Shown: positions 58,401 through 64,000 of the stretch, one piece after another
How positions within the stretch are numbered: position 1 is the first letter of the stretch
Layout of the letters: the number at the start of each line of letters is the position of its first letter
NCBI GenBank assembly: GCA_030148025.1
Contig: JASBUG010000044.1
Coordinates: forward strand, 1 to 64,000
Length of the DNA: 64,000 nt
From: Flavobacteriaceae bacterium
GTDB lineage: Bacteria; Bacteroidota; Bacteroidia; Flavobacteriales; Flavobacteriaceae
Reading direction: 5' to 3'
The notes under the pieces: model-generated
Database searches by the model: none
The model's input: only the letters and a program-made list of their open reading frames with translations
Told to the model about the DNA's origin: nothing
Translations under genes and position numbers: made by a program

Positions 58401-58770
58401 TGTCTTTGGATATTATACTCTTTTAGAACCATATATAGGTGCTTATTATGAAGTTAAAGCCAATGACAAAGCTAGAAAACTATATAAAGATGTTTCTAAA
58501 AAATATCAAGAAAGCCTTACGTATTATAGTTTATTGAGTGAAGAAAAGCAAAGTCAGTTAATTGAAGAGATTTCTACTGATATTGGAAGATATAGAGGTC
58601 TAGTTGATGTTTTAATGATATACGAAGACAAGCAGTTTGTGGAAGCTGAAATGGAAAAGTACAATAACTTTATTCGTTTATTTACAGGGGAAGCACCAGA
58701 GCCAACGGAAAGAACGGAAAGAGATATTCCAAGTGATTCAAACTCGGTAATACAGGACAGTCTAGAATAG
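55465..58770 (+). CDS. DUF2723 (TMEM260/PMT-like) multi-spanning membrane protein
   Basis: The 1101-residue protein begins with a DUF2723 domain: [45 protein letters not shown], whose DAGE and HPPG motifs resemble the catalytic loop of protein O-mannosyltransferases. About twelve membrane helices follow up to residue 670, then a large soluble region with [24 protein letters not shown] and a helical repeat tail. TMEM260 is an O-mannosyltransferase in animals; in Bacteroidota the family may serve protein O-glycosylation, which is inference. The deacetylase gene starts 3 bases after the stop. Confidence 0.9.
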   Translation: [1101 protein letters not shown]

Positions 58771-58773
58771 TAA

Positions 58774-59418
58774 ATGAATTTTACCCCAACAACCACTCCG
58801 CAAGTGGTTAGATCATTATTTCCAAGCTTAGTTTGGGATATCCCTTCTAATGCTGAGAAAACTATTTACTTAACCTTTGATGATGGGCCTACACCTGAAA
58901 TCACAGAATGGACACTTGATCAATTAAGGCAATACAATGCACAAGCAACGTTTTTTTGTATTGGAAAAAATGTAGAGGACCATCCTAAAATATTTCAGAA
59001 AATATTACAGCAAGGTCATGGTATTGGCAATCATACACAAAACCATGTTAAAGGCTGGAAAACTAGAACAGAAGACTATATAGATAACATTTCCACTTGT
59101 AATAATACTTTTGAGCTTCAAAATATAAAAGGCACTAAATTATTTCGTCCGCCTTATGGGCAAATCAAACCAAATCAAATAAAAGCGCTCAAAAAAAATC
59201 ATTACAAAATTGTGATGTGGAGTGTACTATCTATAGATTGGGATCAGTCAGTTTCAAAAGAAAAATGCTTAAAAAACGTTATTGACAATACTACTTCGGG
59301 AAGTATTGTTGTGTTTCATGATAGTAAAAAAGCTGCAAAAAACATGCAATACGCATTGCCTAAAGTTTTAGAACACTTTAGCAGAAAAGGATATTTGTTT
59401 AAACGTATTCCTGAATAA
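58774..59418 (+). CDS. Polysaccharide deacetylase family (CE4) protein
   Basis: The 214-residue NodB-domain protein has motif 1 TFDDGP, motif 2 GNHTQNH, motif 3 RPPYGQ, and the late motif VFHDS, so the metal triad and catalytic base are present. No signal peptide or membrane helix is visible. It may deacetylate a cell-wall or capsule sugar or a lipid-linked intermediate. It is coupled to the DUF2723 gene and overlaps the end of the convergent thioredoxin-like gene by 20 bases. Confidence 0.92.
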   Translation: MNFTPTTTPQVVRSLFPSLVWDIPSNAEKTIYLTFDDGPTPEITEWTLDQLRQYNAQATFFCIGKNVEDHPKIFQKILQQGHGIGNHTQNHVKGWKTRTEDYIDNISTCNNTFELQNIKGTKLFRPPYGQIKPNQIKALKKNHYKIVMWSVLSIDWDQSVSKEKCLKNVIDNTTSGSIVVFHDSKKAAKNMQYALPKVLEHFSRKGYLFKRIPE

Positions 59419-59695
59419 GGCCAATTAATGTATTAGCATCTTGCTCACCACTTTGGCGCCATTTCATTTCACCATTTTTGTAAATAATAAGTGTTGGCAA
59501 TCCTTTAATACGTAGGGCATCGGCTAAGTCTTTGTTTTTATCAACATCAATCTTTATAACTTTTGCCTTATCTCCAAGAGCAGCCGCTACATCTCTTAAA
59601 ACCGCATGCATTGACACAGATTGTTCATTCCATTCTGTAAAGAAATCTAACAGAACAGGAATGTTAACATCTATTAATTCTCCAAACTTTGACAT
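59399..59695 (-). CDS. Thioredoxin-fold protein lacking the CxxC active site
   Basis: The 98-residue protein has the thioredoxin length and order: VLLDFFTEWNEQSVSM where WCGPC is expected, KVIKIDVDKNKDLADAL, and the cis-proline loop IKGLPTLIIYKNGE. It has no cysteine, so it cannot act as a disulfide oxidoreductase. It probably acts as a binding or chaperone-type thioredoxin-fold protein. A -7 box lies upstream. Confidence 0.88.
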   Translation of the reverse strand: MSKFGELIDVNIPVLLDFFTEWNEQSVSMHAVLRDVAAALGDKAKVIKIDVDKNKDLADALRIKGLPTLIIYKNGEMKWRQSGEQDANTLIGLIQEYV

Positions 59696-59726
59696 ACTTT
59701 AAAGCTTTTAATCAAATGTGGTATTA

Positions 59727-59734
59727 CAAATATA
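59727..59734 (-). promoter_or_regulatory. -7 box of the thioredoxin-like gene
   Basis: TATATTTG on the minus strand lies 31 bases upstream of the ATG at 59695. A TTG lies 11 bases upstream of it, too near for a -33 box. Confidence 0.45.
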
Positions 59735-59748
59735 ACATTTCCTTGCAA

Positions 59749-60984
59749 TTAGGCATTATTTACGCCTTTTTTAAGCTCTATTACAGTTATTTCAGGCCAA
59801 ATACCTACACGACCAGGAAATGCCAGAACACCAAATCCTCTATTTACATTTATAAATTGCTTTTTTTCTTCATATATACCAGCCCAATACTTATAGCGCC
59901 ATTTTACAGGGCTCCATTTTATCCAACCAGGAATTTCTATACCAAATTGCATACCATGTGTATGACCGCTTAAGGTTAAATGATAGTGGTAATCATCATC
60001 AATAACCTGATGTTGCCAATGTGAAGGGTCATGACTTAATAGTATTTTAAAATCGTTAGCTTCTACATGTTCCGACGCTTTTTTTAAGTCCCCTTTTTGC
60101 TTAAATCCTTTTCCCCAATTCTCAACTCCAACAATGGCAATACGTTCGCCGTTTTTTTCAATAAAACGACTTTCGTTCTTTAATAAATCAAATCCAAGTT
60201 CTTTTTGAATACCTTCTAATTCTTCTAGATTTTCCTTTTTAGCTTGGTTAGAATCCCAACTTACATAATCGCCATAATCATGATTTCCTAAAACTGAATA
60301 CATTCCATCTTTAGCACTCAGTTTTGAAAATGTTTGCTTCCATGGCAACATTTCTTTAGCCATATTATTTACCATATCGCCTGTAAATAGAATGGCATCA
60401 GACTTCTGTTCATTGATCAAACTAACAGCATATTCCAGTTTCTCTTTATTATCAAAACTCCCGCTATGTATATCGCTTATTTGTGTTAATCGATAACCAT
60501 CGAAAGCTTCTGGCAGATCCTCAAAATGAAGGGTGTATTTTAATACTTTAAAGTTATATCGCCCTTTTACCATTCCGTATAAGAATGACCCAAAAGGAAT
60601 GGCCGCTAAGCCTAAGGCTAACTGACTTACAAACGCTCTTCTTGACGGCATATAACCAGAAGATTCTGCTGTGCCACCTGTAGAAAAATAACGATACATA
60701 GCCTGAGGCACTCTAATAATGTCTTCTCCAAACATCATTATCATTACAACAATCTTTGGTATATATAAGGTTAAGAATAGTCCAATGGCAAGATTAACAC
60801 TGGTATTGATTCCAGAACTACGATCTAACGTCGCTAACTGGTAAATAAAGTTTCCCAGAATAATAATAGAGATGATCAAATAAGCAATATTGATCCATTT
60901 ATTTCTAAATGTGGTCTTTACAGCTTGAAAAGCATAAATATCAATTATCCCAAAAATTAAAATAAATACTATCCAACGAATCAT
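59749..60984 (-). CDS. Membrane-anchored metallophosphoesterase
   Basis: The 411-residue protein has three to four N-terminal membrane helices (to about residue 140) and a calcineurin-like phosphoesterase domain with QISDIHSGSF, ILFTGDMVNN, VLGNHDYGDY, LLSHDPSHW and LSGHTHGMQFG, a full dimetal site. It resembles YkuE/YaeI-type enzymes that act on phospholipid or UDP-sugar phosphoester bonds. The start is the ATG at 60984, shortly after a -7 box. Confidence 0.93.
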   Translation of the reverse strand: MIRWIVFILIFGIIDIYAFQAVKTTFRNKWINIAYLIISIIILGNFIYQLATLDRSSGINTSVNLAIGLFLTLYIPKIVVMIMMFGEDIIRVPQAMYRYFSTGGTAESSGYMPSRRAFVSQLALGLAAIPFGSFLYGMVKGRYNFKVLKYTLHFEDLPEAFDGYRLTQISDIHSGSFDNKEKLEYAVSLINEQKSDAILFTGDMVNNMAKEMLPWKQTFSKLSAKDGMYSVLGNHDYGDYVSWDSNQAKKENLEELEGIQKELGFDLLKNESRFIEKNGERIAIVGVENWGKGFKQKGDLKKASEHVEANDFKILLSHDPSHWQHQVIDDDYHYHLTLSGHTHGMQFGIEIPGWIKWSPVKWRYKYWAGIYEEKKQFINVNRGFGVLAFPGRVGIWPEITVIELKKGVNNA

Positions 60985-60997
60985 AAGGCAATTTTAT

Positions 60998-61005
60998 CAA
61001 ATATA
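60998..61005 (-). promoter_or_regulatory. -7 box of the metallophosphoesterase gene
   Basis: TATATTTG on the minus strand ends 13 bases before the ATG at 60984. A TTC lies 18 bases upstream in place of TTG. Confidence 0.45.
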
Positions 61006-61043
61006 CAGCATTTTACAACTAGAGAATGATTGTTAAAACTTAT

Positions 61044-61058
61044 TTAACTATAAGTTAA
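61044..61058. promoter_or_regulatory. Inverted repeat upstream of the GH92 gene
   Basis: TTAACT and AGTTAA are perfect arms around the 3-base spacer ATA. It lies in the divergent gap, 37 bases ahead of the GH92 ATG and just upstream of a near -7 box (TATCTTTC). It could be an operator, but may be chance in AT-rich DNA. Confidence 0.25.
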
Positions 61059-61095
61059 GATTTACTATCTTTCTGCTTCATTAGCTAATCCACTT

Positions 61096-64000
61096 ATGAA
61101 AAAAACACTACTCTCCCTTTTTGTCTTTTGTTTACTATTAAGTTGTTCTAAAAGCACCAACCTTACACCAGCAAAAAAAGACACTTCTTTAATAAATTAT
61201 GTTAACCCATTTATAGGCACAGGAGGTCATGGACACACCTATCCTGGAGCAACAATGCCTTTTGGCATGATGCAATTAAGTCCTGATACACGACTAGATG
61301 GTTGGGATGGTTGTTCGGGCTACCATTATAGTGATAATTATATCTATGGTTTTTCGCATACACACCTAAGTGGAACTGGTGTAAGTGACTATGGAGACAT
61401 CCTGCTCATGCCTACCAATGAAGTTAATTTTAATAATGGATCTGCTAAAGAAAAAGGCTATGGTGATTATTTTTCGCATGACAATGAAATTGCCGAACCT
61501 GGTTATTACAAAGTACATCTTGATTCTACTAATATAGATGTAGAATTGACTGTTTCTAAACGAAGTGGAATGCACAGGTATACTTTTCCATCAGCTGAAA
61601 ACCAAATTGTTATTTTAGATCTAGATCATCGTGATGAGTTATTAGATTATAAAATTCAGCAAGTCGATAAAAATAATATTAAAGGACACAGGCATTCTAA
61701 AGCTTGGGCAACCGATCAACGTTTATTTTACGACATTCACTTTTCGCATCCAATAAAATCAATTCATTATTCTCAAGACGGAGTTCCAGTAACTAAAAAT
61801 TTTAAATATAAAAGTAAAATCGCAGCTATTGAATTGGACAATCCTAATAATGAAATTGTAGAAATTACAATTGGAATTAGTCCTATCGATGAAAATGGTG
61901 CTAAAAATAATTGGGAACAAGAAATAGGTAATAAAGCATTTCAGGAGGTGATGATTAACGCTCAGGACACCTGGGAAAAACAACTTGAAAAAATAGTTGT
62001 TGAAAGTGATAGTAAAGATTATAAAACAAATTTTTATACTTCCATGTATCATACTATGATTGCTCCTAATTTATATCAGGATGTAGATGGACGCTATCGA
62101 GGTATGGATTTAAAAATACATGAAACCAAAGACTTTGACTATTATACCGTGTTTTCTCTTTGGGACACTTACAGAGCTACACATCCACTCTATACTATTA
62201 TCGAACAAGACAGAACCAATGATTTCATCAACACCTTTTTAGCCAAATATAAAGAAGGCGGCATTATGCCTATTTGGGATTTATCTGGTTGTTATACTGG
62301 TTGTATGATCGGGTATCATGCGGTACCCGTTATTGCTGATGCCTATTTAAAAGGCATAAAAGATTACGATGTAAATCTTGCTTTTGAAGCTATGAAGCAT
62401 AGCGCAATGCAAGACAAACTTGGACTAGAATCATATAAGAAGCTTGGCTATATTCCTGTAGAAATGGAAAGCGAATCGGTATCCAAAACACTTGAATACG
62501 CTTACGATGATTGGACCATAGCTCAAATGGCTAAGTCTTTAGGAAAAAAAGACGATTATAAACTATACTCAGAACGTGCGCAGTATTACAAAAATATATT
62601 TGATCCTGAATCACAATTCATGCGCGGTCGTTTTCGTAACACCTGGTTTGCGCCTTTCGATCCTTATGAAGTAAACTTCAATTATACCGAAGCTAACTCA
62701 TGGCAATATAGTTTTTATGTGCCTCAGGATATTTCAGGTTTTATAACCCTTTTAGGGGGAAAAGACAAGCTAGAAGCCAATCTAGATAAATTGTTTGTAG
62801 CTGAAGCTGAAACTTCAGGTCGTAATCAAGCAGATATTACAGGTTTAATTGGCCAATACGCTCATGGTAATGAACCTAGTCATCATATGGCGTATTTGTA
62901 CAATTTTGTAAATAAACCTCATAAAACACAAGAAAAGGTGCATCAAATTTTAACCGAATTATATCAAAATACACCTGATGGAATTTCGGGAAATGAAGAT
63001 TGTGGCCAAATGAGCGCATGGTATATTTTAAGTTCCATGGGGTTTTATTCGGTAACTCCAGGGTCTAACCAATATATTATCGGAACTCCATTATTTGACA
63101 AAGCAACTATTAATTTAGAAAACGGAAAGCAGTTTACCATTACAGCAAACAACCTTAGTGACACTAATATATATATCAAAAACGCCGTTCTTAATGGGCA
63201 AACTTTAGAACATACATTTATCAATCATAGCGACATTATTAATGGCGGCTCTTTAGAGTTTGAAATGACAAATGAGCCTTCAAACTGGGGCACTAAAGAA
63301 GGGCAAGAACCTATTACAGCCATTACCGAACACTTAATTACACCTACACCATTTATTGCTAAAGGAGATGTGGCATTTAAGGGTCAAACCGAAATTACAT
63401 TAGAAAATGTTGATAAAGATGCCCACATTTATTATCAATTAAATGATCAGGCATTTACTAAATACAAAGAACCGATTTCTATTTCTGAACCTATTTCACT
63501 AACTGTATATGCCGAAAAAAATGGCATAAAAAGTTCTGAGGTCACAACTGAATTTTATAAAATAGATCCTAACCTCAGCATTACATTAGAAACCGAATAT
63601 GCCAATCAGTACAATGCTGGAGGAAATGATGCACTAATTGATGGTATTAAAGGGGCTAGAGATTTTAGAACTGGAACATGGCAAGGGTATTTTGATAGTG
63701 ATGTAGTTGCTGTCGTAGATCTTGGAAAATCAAAACCAGTAACCTCTATTTCTGTTAACTTTTTAAAAGATCAACGTTCCTGGATCTTTTACCCAACTCA
63801 AGTTGAGTGTTTAGTTTCTAATGATGGTAAATCATTTACATCATTAGGCAATTACAAATTTGAAAAGATCACTAAATCTGAAGACGTTAATATTGAAACC
63901 GTAGAATTCAAACAACCAAGTAGTAAGTATCGTTATGTAAAAATAGTAGCAAAGAAATTAGGAAAACTTCCTGAATGGCACCTAGGATACCAACATGATG
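61096..64000 (+). CDS. GH92 family alpha-mannosidase-like lipoprotein, 3' end cut
   Basis: The frame is open from the ATG at 61096 to the right edge (968 codons). It begins with a lipoprotein signal (lipobox LLSC, Cys17). The GH92 domain spans about residues 35-740: NPFIGTGGHGHTYPGATMPFG, MPIWDLSGCYTGCMIGYHAVP, GNEPSHHMAYLYN and NEDCGQMSAWYIL. An FN3/chitobiase-like segment and a C-terminal F5/8 type C (discoidin) domain follow. GH92 enzymes are calcium-dependent exo-alpha-mannosidases acting on N-glycans or mannans. The sequence stops at GYQHD, where GH92 proteins of this type usually end within some 10-20 residues. Confidence 0.93.
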   Translation, partial: MKKTLLSLFVFCLLLSCSKSTNLTPAKKDTSLINYVNPFIGTGGHGHTYPGATMPFGMMQLSPDTRLDGWDGCSGYHYSDNYIYGFSHTHLSGTGVSDYGDILLMPTNEVNFNNGSAKEKGYGDYFSHDNEIAEPGYYKVHLDSTNIDVELTVSKRSGMHRYTFPSAENQIVILDLDHRDELLDYKIQQVDKNNIKGHRHSKAWATDQRLFYDIHFSHPIKSIHYSQDGVPVTKNFKYKSKIAAIELDNPNNEIVEITIGISPIDENGAKNNWEQEIGNKAFQEVMINAQDTWEKQLEKIVVESDSKDYKTNFYTSMYHTMIAPNLYQDVDGRYRGMDLKIHETKDFDYYTVFSLWDTYRATHPLYTIIEQDRTNDFINTFLAKYKEGGIMPIWDLSGCYTGCMIGYHAVPVIADAYLKGIKDYDVNLAFEAMKHSAMQDKLGLESYKKLGYIPVEMESESVSKTLEYAYDDWTIAQMAKSLGKKDDYKLYSERAQYYKNIFDPESQFMRGRFRNTWFAPFDPYEVNFNYTEANSWQYSFYVPQDISGFITLLGGKDKLEANLDKLFVAEAETSGRNQADITGLIGQYAHGNEPSHHMAYLYNFVNKPHKTQEKVHQILTELYQNTPDGISGNEDCGQMSAWYILSSMGFYSVTPGSNQYIIGTPLFDKATINLENGKQFTITANNLSDTNIYIKNAVLNGQTLEHTFINHSDIINGGSLEFEMTNEPSNWGTKEGQEPITAITEHLITPTPFIAKGDVAFKGQTEITLENVDKDAHIYYQLNDQAFTKYKEPISISEPISLTVYAEKNGIKSSEVTTEFYKIDPNLSITLETEYANQYNAGGNDALIDGIKGARDFRTGTWQGYFDSDVVAVVDLGKSKPVTSISVNFLKDQRSWIFYPTQVECLVSNDGKSFTSLGNYKFEKITKSEDVNIETVEFKQPSSKYRYVKIVAKKLGKLPEWHLGYQHD

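Noticed and set aside
61366..62052. Two minus-strand open frames inside the GH92 gene
   Set aside because: They are antisense to a clear GH92 domain and show no protein-like features.

Overview
The window looks like a stretch of chromosome from a marine-type member of the Flavobacteriaceae (phylum Bacteroidota). The base composition is AT-rich. The gene set is typical of the family: SprA, a choice-of-anchor L surface protein, TonB paralogs, alternative complex III, malic enzyme fused to phosphotransacetylase, and lipoproteins with short lipoboxes. Upstream regions repeatedly carry the Bacteroidota -7 box TAnnTTTG, sometimes with TTG 19-21 bases upstream. No genus can be fixed from sequence reading alone. 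No phage, insertion sequence, CRISPR array or rRNA was seen. One tRNA gene, tRNA-Gln(TTG), is present.

Layout. 1-6163: the 5' part of a large secreted adhesin-like gene that runs off the left edge, then Nfu, a YyaL/DUF255 lipoprotein, a DUF1304 membrane protein and an MscS channel. 6160-12477: an efflux operon (ATPase, two MacB-type permeases, adaptor, TolC) with tsaB at its end. 12568-17778: a cytochrome oxidase accessory cluster (heme O synthase, two subunit III proteins, subunit IV, a cysteine-free SCO-like protein, a true SCO, DUF420 and a small CxxC membrane protein). 17924-24252: a metallo-beta-lactamase fold protein, a TonB-domain/outer-membrane barrel fusion, three tandem TonB paralogs each with its own terminator, VanZ-like and GcvH. 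24287-34453: sprA, ruvA and maeB. 34519-38338: ruvB, a P450, an exported PPOX-fold lipoprotein and queG. 38408-49733: one long operon actABCDEF-ctaC-ctaD. 49947-55313: a SPOR protein, then rimP-nusA-infB and tRNA-Gln. 55465-64000: a DUF2723 membrane protein, a polysaccharide deacetylase, a thioredoxin-like protein without CxxC, a metallophosphoesterase, and a GH92 glycosidase cut by the right edge.

How the genes work together. The two respiratory clusters together supply a quinol:cytochrome c oxidoreductase (alternative complex III) and an aa3-type oxidase, plus heme O synthesis, copper delivery and small subunits. SprA and the left-edge surface protein belong to type IX secretion and gliding. 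The rimP-nusA-infB operon supports transcription and translation. It has a good promoter and a terminator-like hairpin directly before the first start codon, which suggests leader attenuation.

Most of the window is core genome. I did not find a clearly new multi-gene system. The best leads are the attenuator-like leader of rimP, the ligand-free SCO paralog in the oxidase cluster, the TonB-domain/barrel fusion beside three TonB copies, and the exported PPOX lipoprotein with a P450 between ruvB and queG.
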